Shown here piece after piece: positions 20,925 to 28,949 of a stretch of 64,000 nucleotides of DNA; the stretch's first letter is position 1; each line of letters opens with the position of its first letter. The translations under genes and the position numbers were made by a program. The notes under the pieces were generated by a model. The model saw only the letters and a program-made list of their open reading frames with translations. It was not told the origin of the DNA and did not search any database. The DNA comes from an uncultured Prevotella sp. (lineage in GTDB: Bacteria; Bacteroidota; Bacteroidia; Bacteroidales; Bacteroidaceae). The stretch lies in NCBI GenBank assembly GCA_900770395.1, contig CAAGKM010000042.1, positions 1 through 64,000 on the forward strand, given 5' to 3'.

Positions 20925-22406
20925 ATGAATACAGCAATGGGTAATAAGATTGGTTTCGATAACGACAAGTACATCCGTATTCAATCTGAGAACATCAAGA
21001 AACGTATAGCGCAGTTTAGTGGAAAACTTTATCTTGAGCTTGGTGGCAAGCTGTTCGACGACCATCATGCCAGCCGCGTGCTGCCGGGATTTCAGCCCGA
21101 CTCCAAGCTGCGCATGTTTCAGAAAATCAGCGACCAGATAGAGATTGTGATCGTTATCAGCGCCGAGGACATCGAGAAGAACAAGGTGCGCGCCGACCTT
21201 GGCATCACCTACGACGAGGATGTGCTTCGGCTCCGTGAGGAGTTCCGCAACCGCGGATTCTTCGTGGGCTCGGTGGTTATTACCCATTACAACGGTCAGC
21301 ATGCCGCCGACGCTTACCGCCAGCGTCTCAAGCGTATGGGCATAAAGTCGTATGTGCACTATCTCATCGACGGCTATCCCCACAACGTGGAGCTGATTGC
21401 CAGCGATGAGGGGTTCGGCAAGAACGACTATGTGGAGACGGAGCGCCCGCTCGTGATTGTCACTGCTCCTGGTCCAGGCTCGGGCAAGATGGCAGTGTGT
21501 CTGTCGCAGCTCTACAACGAGCAGAAGCACGGAGTGGAGGCAGGATATGCCAAGTTTGAGACTTTCCCTGTGTGGAATCTTCCATTGAAGCATCCCGTAA
21601 ACATAGCCTATGAGGCTGCCACCGCCGACCTCAACGATGTGAACATGATTGACCCGTTCCATCTTGAGGCTTACAACAAGATCGCCGTCAACTACAACCG
21701 CGACATTGAGATATTCCCGGTGCTCAACGCACTATTTGAGGGCATTTACGGCACCAATCCATATAAATCGCCCACCGACATGGGCGTGAACATGGTGGGA
21801 TTCTGCATCAGCGATGACCAGGTGTGCTGCGATGCGTCGAAGGATGAGATTATCCGCCGTTACTATGCCGCCACAAACAAGTTTGCAAACGGTGCCGACA
21901 ATGAGAGCGAGGTGCAGAAGATACAGATGCTCTTCAATCAGGCAAAGATAACCACTGCCACCCGCAAGGTTACCACAGTGGCAAAGCAGCGCCGTGATGA
22001 GACGGGCACGCCATGTGCCGCCATTGAGCTTGCCGACGGCACCATGATAACATCAAAGTCGTCGGAGCTGCTTGGTCCGAGCGCAGCCCTGCTGCTCAAT
22101 GCCACAAAACATCTTGCAGGCATCGGCCATGAGGTGAAACTCATTCCGCAGGCAATGATTGAGCCTATTCAGAAGACTAAGGTGGAATATCTTGGCGGCA
22201 ACAATCCCCGTCTGCACACTGATGAGGTGCTTGTGGCTCTCTCTGTGCTCAGTCAGGCTGACGACAACTGCCGGCGTGCGCTCGCACAGCTGCCCGCACT
22301 GCGTGGATGTCAGGTTCACTCCACGGTGATGCTGTCGGAGGTTGACCATAAGATATTCAAGAAACTTGGTGTGGGACTTACCTGCGACCCTGTGAAGAAG
22401 AAGTAA
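20925..22406 (+). CDS. DUF1846 domain-containing protein
   Basis: 493 residues, the full length of the DUF1846 family (start NKIGFDNDKYIRIQSENIKKR). A conserved TAPGPGSGKMAVCLSQLY segment near residue 185 looks like a nucleotide- or phosphate-binding loop. Structures of family members show a multi-domain fold resembling a nucleotide-dependent enzyme, but no reaction is established. No signal peptide or membrane segment, so it is cytoplasmic. It is monocistronic, with its own promoter and a MITE-like element right after the stop. Confidence 0.88.
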   Translation: MNTAMGNKIGFDNDKYIRIQSENIKKRIAQFSGKLYLELGGKLFDDHHASRVLPGFQPDSKLRMFQKISDQIEIVIVISAEDIEKNKVRADLGITYDEDVLRLREEFRNRGFFVGSVVITHYNGQHAADAYRQRLKRMGIKSYVHYLIDGYPHNVELIASDEGFGKNDYVETERPLVIVTAPGPGSGKMAVCLSQLYNEQKHGVEAGYAKFETFPVWNLPLKHPVNIAYEAATADLNDVNMIDPFHLEAYNKIAVNYNRDIEIFPVLNALFEGIYGTNPYKSPTDMGVNMVGFCISDDQVCCDASKDEIIRRYYAATNKFANGADNESEVQKIQMLFNQAKITTATRKVTTVAKQRRDETGTPCAAIELADGTMITSKSSELLGPSAALLLNATKHLAGIGHEVKLIPQAMIEPIQKTKVEYLGGNNPRLHTDEVLVALSVLSQADDNCRRALAQLPALRGCQVHSTVMLSEVDHKIFKKLGVGLTCDPVKKK

Positions 22407-22410
22407 TAAA

Positions 22411-22561
22411 GAGGGTGTGTCAAAAAACAATCTTCTACTTTCTTTTAGGCACGGATTACACGGGAAACACAGATTAGTGAAAGAAAAAATCTGTGACATC
22501 CGTGTAATCCGTGCCTAATTTATGTCATTATGATTACTTGTTTTCATTTTGACACACCCTC
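22411..22561. mobile_element. Complete 151-bp MITE-like element with 15-bp terminal inverted repeats
   Basis: Perfect terminal inverted repeats GAGGGTGTGTCAAAA (22411-22425) and its complement (22547-22561) enclose a second inverted repeat (AGGCACGGATTACACGG...CCGTGTAATCCGTGCC). No coding capacity and no obvious target duplication. A second copy, inverted, is cut by the window start (1-110). It sits between the stops of two convergent genes and can act as a bidirectional terminator. It fits a non-autonomous transposable element moved by a transposase encoded elsewhere (inference). Confidence 0.8.
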
Positions 22562-22586
22562 CTCCCCTTTACTCTTTAAATTTATT

Positions 22587-23948
22587 TCATTCCTCGTCCA
22601 GTCTCTTGTCCCAAAGATAGTGCTGGGTGTCTTTAGCTATCACTCCCGACAGCAACAGCAGCGACACAAGATTTGGCACAGCCATCAGGGCGTTCATCAC
22701 GTCGGCGATGTTCCACACAAGGTTCAGGCTCATCACGCTGCCCACAAAGCAAAGCGCAATCCACGCTATGCGGTAGTATATTATGCTTCGCCGTCCGCAG
22801 AGATACTCCATCGCCCGCTCGCCGTAGTAGCTCCAGCCGAGGATGGTGGAGAATGCGAATGTCAGTATTCCGAAGGTGAGGATAGGCGTGCCTACATACG
22901 GAATCAGTCCGAATGCCTCCTTTGTCAGCATCCCGCCATCATGATAGTCGATGTGGGGATATGCTATGATGCTCGTGGTGATCACCAGTCCTGTGAGGGC
23001 GCATATCACCACTGTGTCCCAAAATGTTCCCGATGAGCTTACTAGTGCCTGGCGCACGGGATTCTTTGTGCGTGCGGCTGCCGCTACGATAGGAGCGGAG
23101 CCCATGCCCGACTCGTTGGAGAACAGTCCACGGGCAATACCATATCTTGCGCCGCACATCAATGCCGTGCCCACGGCTCCTCCCATGGTGGCTTTCAGCG
23201 AGAACGCCTCGGAGACAATCAATCTCAGTGCCGGCACCACATAATCAATGTTCACACATAATATATAAAGGCATCCCATCACATAGCACAATGCCATGAA
23301 CGGCACAAGAGCCGAGCAGATGCGCGAGATGCTCCTCACACCTCCTATCACCACTACTCCAATCATTGCAGCTATGCACAGTCCCACGACGGTCTTCGTG
23401 ACAGACGGCTCCCAAACGTCCGCCATCAGCAGACTGATATTCTCGCTTATTGCGTTTGCCTGCACGGTGTTTCCTATGCCGAATGCGGCAATGGCTGTGA
23501 ACAGGGCGAAGAGCACTGCGAGCCACTTCATGCCAAGTCCACGCTCAAGGGCATACATAGGTCCGCCCTGCATCCTTCCTTTCTCATTCTGCACGCGGTA
23601 TTTTATTGCCAGCAGTCCCTCGCTGTATTTCGTGGCTATTCCAAACACTCCTGTGAGCCAGCACCACAGCACTGCGCCCGGACCGCCAAGCGATATTGCC
23701 GTTGCCACGCCTATGATGTTTCCCGTGCCTATCGTAGCCGCCAACGATGTGGCAAGAGCCGCAAACTGGCTCACGTCTCCCGACGTGTCCTTATCCCTTT
23801 TCACGCTCAGTCTTATCGCTGTGAATATCTTGCGCTGAGGAAACTTCAGCCGGCACGTCAGGTAGATGTGTGTGCCGAGCAGCAGGATTATCATGGGCCA
23901 GCCCCATACAAAGTCGCTGATGGCTGATATTACTGACTGTATGTCCAT
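22587..23948 (-). CDS. Sodium:alanine/glycine symporter (AGCS family)
   Basis: A 453-residue inner-membrane carrier of the AGCS (AgcS/DagA) family that imports alanine or glycine with Na+. Family segments are visible: GTGNIIGVATAISLGGPGAVLW near the N-terminus, GGPMYALERGLG, and GLFSNESGMGSAPIVAAAA. About 10-11 hydrophobic helices. The start is the ATG at 23946-23948 (MDIQSVISAI). An upstream start at 23993 would lie within the promoter (TACCTTTG, complement of 23991-23998) and is rejected. It converges on the DUF1846 gene. Substrate preference cannot be read from the sequence. Confidence 0.92.
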   Translation of the reverse strand: MDIQSVISAISDFVWGWPMIILLLGTHIYLTCRLKFPQRKIFTAIRLSVKRDKDTSGDVSQFAALATSLAATIGTGNIIGVATAISLGGPGAVLWCWLTGVFGIATKYSEGLLAIKYRVQNEKGRMQGGPMYALERGLGMKWLAVLFALFTAIAAFGIGNTVQANAISENISLLMADVWEPSVTKTVVGLCIAAMIGVVVIGGVRSISRICSALVPFMALCYVMGCLYILCVNIDYVVPALRLIVSEAFSLKATMGGAVGTALMCGARYGIARGLFSNESGMGSAPIVAAAARTKNPVRQALVSSSGTFWDTVVICALTGLVITTSIIAYPHIDYHDGGMLTKEAFGLIPYVGTPILTFGILTFAFSTILGWSYYGERAMEYLCGRRSIIYYRIAWIALCFVGSVMSLNLVWNIADVMNALMAVPNLVSLLLLSGVIAKDTQHYLWDKRLDEE

Positions 23949-23990
23949 AAAATATTGTCGTTTTGTAAAGCTATAAATGAAAATCGTTTG

Positions 23991-23998
23991 CAAAGGTA
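23991..23998 (-). promoter_or_regulatory. -7 promoter box of the AGCS symporter
   Basis: TACCTTTG on the minus strand; a weaker -33 (TTGC, around 24017-24020) lies about 20 bp upstream. It fixes the AGCS start at 23948 with a leader of about 35 nt. Confidence 0.65.
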
Positions 23999-24080
23999 CA
24001 ATATTTTTCGCTTTTATGCAACATTTTGCCTCACTTTATGTGTGCGCATGATTAAAAATAACCTATGCTCGTAGGCAAAG

Positions 24081-24121
24081 TAATCGAAATTTATGTCACA
24101 AAGTGACACTTTTTTCGATTA
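24081..24121. repeat. Palindromic repeat, variant copy, upstream of ATPase promoter
   Basis: Inverted repeat TAATCGAAATTTATGTCAC...GTGACACTTTTTTCGATTA with core TGTCACAAAGTGACA (24094-24108). It ends 5 bp before the -33 box of the DUF4143 ATPase gene. It belongs to the same family as the copies at 24160, 25516 and 31910 but has diverged. Its position suggests an operator. Confidence 0.75.
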
Positions 24122-24125
24122 GTGT

Positions 24126-24156
24126 TTTGTCATTTTAAATAAAATCGCTATATTTG
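24126..24156 (+). promoter_or_regulatory. Promoter of the first DUF4143 ATPase gene
   Basis: TTTG at 24126-24129 and TATATTTG at 24149-24156, 19 bp apart. The expected transcription start (about 24162) falls on the first bases of the palindrome at 24160-24198. Confidence 0.75.
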
Positions 24157-24159
24157 CAG

Positions 24160-24198
24160 TCGGAAACTCTGTCACATTGTGACACAAATTTCGATTAG
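24160..24198. repeat. Palindromic repeat forming the 5' leader of the ATPase mRNA
   Basis: TCGGAAACTC, core TGTCACATTGTGACA (24170-24184), then ACAAATTTCGATTAG. It fills the space between the promoter and the ATG at 24200, so the transcript would begin with this hairpin. Identical or nearly identical copies lie at 25516-25562, just after the same gene, and at 31910-31952. Confidence 0.85.
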
Positions 24199-24199
24199 C

Positions 24200-25456
24200 A
24201 TGGAAAGGATAGAACGCAAAAAGTATTTGGACGAGCTTGTTTCACTGCGTGGAAACGGCATGATAAAAGTGATTACAGGTATGAGAAGGTGCGGCAAGTC
24301 GTATCTCTTGTTTGAGTTGTTTGCCTTATGGCTGCGACAGAATGGCGTGGCATCCGACCATCTTATAATGGTGGATTTGGAAGATTACGAAAACAGGGAT
24401 ATGAGAAATCCTGACCGGCTCTACGCCTATGTGAAATCCCGTATTGTTGATAACGGCATGTATTACATCATGCTTGATGAGGTTCAGATGATGCCTCAGT
24501 TTGAGGATGTGCTCAACGGTTTCCTGCGGTTGGGCAATGCCGATGTATATGTCACAGGCAGCAATGCCAAATTTCTTTCCAAGGACATTATAACTGAATT
24601 TCGTGGGCGTGGTTTTGAAGTGAAGATGTTCCCACTAAGTTTTAGCGAATATATGTCGGTATACAAGGGAACGAGACAGGCCGCCCTCAATGAATATATG
24701 ATTTATGGCGGACTTCCCCAGATAATGGCTTATCAAACAGAAGAGCAAAAGGTGAGATTTCTGAAGTCGCTTTTCGATGAGACATATCTGAGAGATATCA
24801 AAGACCGTTATGATATACGTAGAGATGACGATCTGGAAGAGCTTGTAAACATCATGGCGTCGGGTATAGGTACCCTGACAAATCCAAATAAATTGGCAAA
24901 CACATTCAAGAGTGAGAAGAAATCGTCGATATCCTATGATACGATAAAGGATTATATTGATTATCTGTGTGATGCGTTCATTATAGAGAAGTCTACCCGA
25001 TATGATATCAAGGGCAAGCGTTACATCAACTCTCCGTTCAAATATTATTTTATGGATCTTGGATTGCGGAATGCCCGTATCAATTTCCGCCAGACGGAAA
25101 AGACTCATCTGATGGAAAACTTGGTCTACAACGAATTGCGCATTCGCGGCTTTAATGTTGATGTTGGTGTTGTCCCTGTAATTAAAAGGGGTGGAGATGG
25201 CAGGCAGCAGCGTACAACACTTGAAATAGACTTTGTCTGCAATCAGGGTAGTCGCCGCTATTACATTCAGTCGGCATATAGGATGGAGACGGAAGAGAAA
25301 CAAAGACAAGAGCAGGCATCGCTTACTAATGTTGATGACTCATTTAAAAAAATAATAATAGTGGGTGAGGAAACTCCCGTGACCAGAAATGAACATGGCA
25401 TAACGACAATGAGTATTTACGATTTCCTGTTATTGCCCAATTCGTTAGAGATATAA
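24200..25456 (+). CDS. AAA_14/DUF4143 ATPase
   Basis: 418 residues. The N-terminal AAA+ ATPase has Walker A G27MRRCGKS34 and Walker B YYIMLDEVQ (about 95-103), followed by the family segment VTGSNAKFLSKDI and sensor-like residues. The C-terminal DUF4143 region is a PD-(D/E)XK-like domain (LMENLVYNELRIRGFNVDVG...TLEIDFVC). These proteins are abundant in Bacteroidota and of unknown function. I use the ATG at 24200; a GTG start at 24179 lies inside the leader palindrome. The gene is bounded by direct copies of a palindromic repeat at 24160-24198 and 25516-25562. A second, only distantly similar member is at 40423-41673. Confidence 0.88.
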   Translation: MERIERKKYLDELVSLRGNGMIKVITGMRRCGKSYLLFELFALWLRQNGVASDHLIMVDLEDYENRDMRNPDRLYAYVKSRIVDNGMYYIMLDEVQMMPQFEDVLNGFLRLGNADVYVTGSNAKFLSKDIITEFRGRGFEVKMFPLSFSEYMSVYKGTRQAALNEYMIYGGLPQIMAYQTEEQKVRFLKSLFDETYLRDIKDRYDIRRDDDLEELVNIMASGIGTLTNPNKLANTFKSEKKSSISYDTIKDYIDYLCDAFIIEKSTRYDIKGKRYINSPFKYYFMDLGLRNARINFRQTEKTHLMENLVYNELRIRGFNVDVGVVPVIKRGGDGRQQRTTLEIDFVCNQGSRRYYIQSAYRMETEEKQRQEQASLTNVDDSFKKIIIVGEETPVTRNEHGITTMSIYDFLLLPNSLEI

Positions 25457-25515
25457 TCATTCTTTGTAATTGCGGTAAGCAAGTCGCTTACGGTTATATT
25501 TAACCGTAAACATAT

Positions 25516-25562
25516 GCCTAATCGGAAACTCTGTCACATTGTGACACAAATTTCGATTAGGC
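25516..25562. repeat. Palindromic repeat after the ATPase gene
   Basis: GCCTAATCG (25516-25524) to CGATTAGGC (25554-25562) with core TGTCACATTGTGACA (25532-25546). It matches the 24160-24198 copy over its whole length, in the same orientation. Just before it, TACGGTTA/TAACCGTA (about 25492-25508) is a small terminator-like stem for the ATPase gene. Confidence 0.85.
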
Positions 25563-25741
25563 TTTATTTTTGAACAAGCTGTTTCTTTCCTTCAATTCTC
25601 CTTCGGGGTAGATGTTCTTCAAGTGCCATGTGATGTTTTGTCATGTTCTTGTAATAAAGGTATAATGGAGTTCATGAAAACAGAAGACCGCATGCTTTAT
25701 GCTCATATCAATAATTATTTTATAATTTTTTCGCTAAAAAG

Positions 25742-25772
25742 TTTGCATAAAAGATATTTTTTTGTAACTTTG
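25742..25772 (+). promoter_or_regulatory. Strong promoter in front of a region without a normal gene
   Basis: TTTG at 25742-25745 and TAACTTTG at 25765-25772, 19 bp apart, a perfect match. It drives the 25790-26166 region described next and perhaps the TerB-like gene. Confidence 0.75.
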
Positions 25773-25789
25773 CACCAAACATTGATAAA

Positions 25790-26166
25790 ATGGCTTTAAA
25801 ACCATTGATTCTTTGTTTTAGTCTTGGCCACGCCGATACTTTGCGGATTCGTCCAATAGGTGAAGGGTGGGACGAGGCACGACATATTGAAGGCGTTTAC
25901 TTGGCGCTTTGATTTTGACGCTATAAGAATTCTCGCAAAATTCCAACGATTAGTCAAAAACAAAGCAACGGTAGATGCTCCGGGATGTATCGTATACATG
26001 TACATGCCATTAGAATCATTGGGTGTTTTTATCTGATGAGTAAGGGCATTTTATATACATGCATCGGCGTGGGGCTTTCTGACGTTGCTCGTTTCGACTA
26101 ATCGGGCAATGCGAGAAGCCTTTATAGCGTGGAACGGGTGACAGGGTTGGACTCCACGTTTTTTGT
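25790..26166 (+). pseudogene. Transcribed region of short overlapping frames (broken small gene(s) or an RNA)
   Basis: Right after a strong promoter there is a 40-codon frame (25790-25912, MALKPLILCFSLGHADTL...). A second frame overlaps it (from a GTG near 25860; ILKAFTWRFDFDAIRILAK... to MPLESLGVFI). Its TGA overlaps the ATG of a third, MSKGILYTCIGVGLSDVARFD. After a TAA, that third frame runs on as SGNARSLYSVERVTGLDS. The frames look protein-like and adjoin, as if one gene had been broken by a frameshift and a stop. I do not recognise the product. A structured RNA is the alternative; I saw no tmRNA, RNase P or SRP RNA signatures. Confidence 0.35.
26128..26164 (+). terminator. Possible terminator before the TerB-like gene
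   Basis: Stem CGTGGA (26128-26133) / TCCACG (26153-26158) followed by TTTTTT. The loop is long (19 nt), so strength is uncertain. Confidence 0.45.
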
Positions 26167-26246
26167 ATGTTTACCTGAATAACTATAAACCATAATATGT
26201 CAGTTTGGAGTTGGCTGGCAAGGCTATGAAATAGAGCCATACGAAT

Positions 26247-27638
26247 ATGAAGCAGTCAGAGCGGGCAAGTATTATGCGTATACTCACAGATTTGATAGAA
26301 GCTGATGGTATTATCGATACCAAAGAAATTGTAATTTTGAATAAAATTCGTGAGAAATATGGTATCAAAAAGACTGATGAAATATTGGCCTCATCCTATA
26401 CTTTAGGTATGGCATTGGAGATACTGTTTTTATCGTCAGAGAAACTTAAACATGACTTGATGGAGGATTTTTTTGAACTGTCATTGTCTGATGATTTTTG
26501 CGCTAAAGAAGAAGCTTTACTCATGTTGACTTTACGTTTGTTTTTAACAAATGCTTTTGTTTGTGAAACAAAAGTTATTTCTGTCAGTACAGAAAGCCTG
26601 TTTTTTGATTCTGGGCAAATTCTTTATGTGGAAAGTGAATATGATAGTACTATAAATAAAGATATAGTCCAATTGTATCGCGAAATTTCTAATGAGATTC
26701 GTTTGTCAGGATTTCATTTTGTTTATTTACCCAAAATAGCGAAACTTTATAGAAGTGTTTCTGACATTGATTTTATGGGAATTGCTACTTTCTTATATCC
26801 AAAAGTTAGTGTAGAAAGATTAAATATAATTTTTAATCAGATACAAAATCTTTCGACTGCAGAATTTTGCAAATATCAATTAGGTGCAAAGCTGAATATG
26901 AAAGAATTAGAGAATATTTCTCCTTCTTTTATGATTCATATCGGAAACTCTTATGTAAATGATAAGCCAATGTCAAACTTTCTTGTTGTAGAGATAGCTG
27001 ATAATGTATTGAAAACAATAAGGAAAATACTTATGCTATATGAAGAGAACTATCACAATACGCAATTAAGTTATTTACAAGAAAAAAATGGACGTTTTAT
27101 TTATACCGGATTTTATAAACAAATTTTTGATATCCTAATGCTACGTAAAGGTGTACGTAGTTCTATCGTAATAGATCCAATAAGGGAGAGAATCTTTTTT
27201 CAAAATATAGAAATGAATTTAGAAGGGATTCATCGCAGAGAAAAGGCATTGTACGCTCTGGTTTTGTTGGAATCTGCTAATGGGGGTGTGAATTTCAATA
27301 AACCAATATCGGATAAACAAGAAGAATTATACAATAAACGTATACATTCACTACAAAACAAATATAGGATTATATATAAGAAATTTGGAGGGGACGAAAA
27401 TAAAGCCCCCAACATCATGCTTCCCGAAATTAGGCTGCCAATGATTGCTTTATTGAAAAAGCAACTATTGAAAATGAAAAATATCCTTTTGGATGTGGAA
27501 GATTATATAATATGCCGTAATGCCTATGGAAATTATAATGTGGGCATTTCTGCTTTGTTGTGTTATTGCCGTGATATTGATGACAATATTGTGCCATTAA
27601 TGGAAGCCAAAGAGTGGAGAGAAATAGCCGCTTTATAA
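26247..27638 (+). CDS. TerB-like domain protein of unknown function
   Basis: 463 residues, AT-rich and unlike the neighbouring core genes in codon use. The N-terminal 90 residues (ILTDLIEADGIIDTKEIVIL...DFCAKEEALLMLTLRL) look like a TerB-type helical domain of the tellurite-resistance family, with an acidic DGIIDTKE stretch where such domains bind metal. The remainder is not recognised; it has no signal peptide or transmembrane segment. The role is unknown: TerB-like domains occur in stress-response and membrane-associated signalling proteins. It is the first full gene of the 26-31 kb accessory run. Confidence 0.65.
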   Translation: MKQSERASIMRILTDLIEADGIIDTKEIVILNKIREKYGIKKTDEILASSYTLGMALEILFLSSEKLKHDLMEDFFELSLSDDFCAKEEALLMLTLRLFLTNAFVCETKVISVSTESLFFDSGQILYVESEYDSTINKDIVQLYREISNEIRLSGFHFVYLPKIAKLYRSVSDIDFMGIATFLYPKVSVERLNIIFNQIQNLSTAEFCKYQLGAKLNMKELENISPSFMIHIGNSYVNDKPMSNFLVVEIADNVLKTIRKILMLYEENYHNTQLSYLQEKNGRFIYTGFYKQIFDILMLRKGVRSSIVIDPIRERIFFQNIEMNLEGIHRREKALYALVLLESANGGVNFNKPISDKQEELYNKRIHSLQNKYRIIYKKFGGDENKAPNIMLPEIRLPMIALLKKQLLKMKNILLDVEDYIICRNAYGNYNVGISALLCYCRDIDDNIVPLMEAKEWREIAAL

Positions 27639-27773
27639 AGTTACTTAAAACCTTGCAAAATAAGTTGCGTTAAGAAATACACAAAATGTTGTAACATTAT
27701 AGAAAATTTATATTATTCACAAAGATATAATACTTTTGCATCATAAAAAGTAAAACTATAAAATTCAAAGAAA

Positions 27774-27864
27774 ATGAAAAATAAGATTTATTGCCGTTGC
27801 GGTTGTTTTGATAGCAAATCCACAATGTCGTTTGGACAGTCAAGATTTATGTGCTAAAATGTAA
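27774..27864 (+). pseudogene. Frameshifted short exported peptide gene, NVEALT-like
   Basis: A start MKNKI is followed, after a one-base shift at about 27789, by IAVAVVLIANPQCRLDSQDL and a stop at 27862-27864. This is the layout of the short NVEALT-type peptides of Bacteroidota (charged start, hydrophobic stretch, then a SQxxL region), but the C-terminal NVEALT motif is absent. A -7 box TACTTTTG (27731-27738) lies upstream. Without the frameshift the frame would be about 30 codons. The assignment rests on pattern only. Confidence 0.35.
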
Positions 27865-27889
27865 ATAAAATGTTGTTTTAAAAACAGAT

Positions 27890-28384
27890 ATGGCTATGAA
27901 CATGAAACGTTTTGTATTTTTTATTTTTATCTTACTTGCCGCTGTGAACATAGAGTGTCAGGCATTTGTAAAGTATACAACAGCCGATTTAAATCTCAGG
28001 TATGGGCCAGGGAAAAATTATCTTTCAATTACTGTGATTCCGCGTGGAACTGCAGTAAATATAGATGAAGATTGTGACTGTAAATGGGTTCCTGTGGTAT
28101 ATAATGGACAAATTGGGTATATTTCTACAAAATACTTGTCATCAGGTAGACAGCTAAGAACAACATACATCCATAATAAAAATAGTCATTATAAATCTTC
28201 TAATACAGCAAGAGGAAATGTTAGGTATTACACCTGTAGTTATGGCAATAGAATACAGTCACCGACATATTATTCTTCAACTCCTGCCGGAGCTACAGCA
28301 TTATGTCGCGATGGAACATATAGCTTTAGCAAAAATAGAAGGGGAACATGTTCTCATCATGGAGGTGTGGCAAAATGGTTATAA
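27890..28384 (+). CDS. Secreted SH3-like / DUF3761 protein
   Basis: 164 residues. A signal peptide (FVFFIFILLAAVNIECQA) is followed by a bacterial SH3 domain (about 25-90; ADLNLRYGPGKNYLSITVIPRGT, GYISTKYL) and a C-terminal DUF3761-type motif (AGATALCRDGTYSFS...GTCSHHGG). SH3b domains usually bind peptidoglycan, so it probably acts in the periplasm or cell envelope. The ATG at 27890 is the earliest; MKRF at 27902 is equally plausible. It is followed after 22 nt by a lipoprotein gene. Confidence 0.75.
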   Translation: MAMNMKRFVFFIFILLAAVNIECQAFVKYTTADLNLRYGPGKNYLSITVIPRGTAVNIDEDCDCKWVPVVYNGQIGYISTKYLSSGRQLRTTYIHNKNSHYKSSNTARGNVRYYTCSYGNRIQSPTYYSSTPAGATALCRDGTYSFSKNRRGTCSHHGGVAKWL

Positions 28385-28406
28385 AAATTAATTAATAATA
28401 AAACTA

Positions 28407-28931
28407 ATGAAGACAGTAAAAAAATTTTTTCTATGCATGATGGCTTTCGTAAACATTTCATGCGTAAATACAACAAAGCAGAATTCCCAAACAGCTGATA
28501 TTTCAGATGTAACAGAGGTGAATTCATATATTGACAATAGGTTGCAGACGGGAGATACACCTTATCTCAATGCGCAACTATCAGGAAGTGAATCAACCAT
28601 ACAAGTTAGGACATCTACGAAATCAGAGTATGATATAGTGGCGATTGTAAAACATAATAACATTATCGTTCGTAACGCGTACATTGTTGCCGGTGAATCA
28701 TATACATTCCATGTTCCCAATGGTTTTTATCAGGTTTTCTTTTATGGAGGGAAAGGATGGAATCCAGATAAGACAATGAGAGATGGAGTTTCTGGAGGAT
28801 TTGTTGCCGACGAATCGTTTTCTAAAGACTCAGAAGTGTCTTTGAACTATCAAGGACTGGAATATGAACTGATACCGCAACCAAATGGAAATTTCAGTAC
28901 TTTGCAGAGTAACGCAAGTGAAATGTTTTAA
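28407..28931 (+). CDS. Hypothetical lipoprotein
   Basis: 174 residues. The N-terminus FFLCMMAFVNISCVN ends in a lipobox-like NISC, so it is probably lipid-anchored. The mature part (beta-rich, with VNSYIDNRLQTGDTPYLN and a VPNGFYQVFFYGGKGWNPD segment) has no domain I recognise. It lies between the SH3/DUF3761 gene and a TPR fragment with short gaps, so the set is probably one transcript. AT-rich like its neighbours. Confidence 0.7.
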   Translation: MKTVKKFFLCMMAFVNISCVNTTKQNSQTADISDVTEVNSYIDNRLQTGDTPYLNAQLSGSESTIQVRTSTKSEYDIVAIVKHNNIIVRNAYIVAGESYTFHVPNGFYQVFFYGGKGWNPDKTMRDGVSGGFVADESFSKDSEVSLNYQGLEYELIPQPNGNFSTLQSNASEMF

Positions 28932-28949
28932 ACAATACCTTTAATTCCT

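Noticed and set aside
24000..24080. att-site copy of the tRNA-Lys 3' end at the left edge of the AT-rich segment
   Set aside because: I looked for the T-arm and acceptor sequence there and did not find it; no integrase gene is present either.
25779..26166. tmRNA, RNase P RNA or SRP RNA
   Set aside because: Length would fit, but none of their conserved core sequences is present. A CTGATGAG string resembles a hammerhead core but lacks the matching GAAA and stems.
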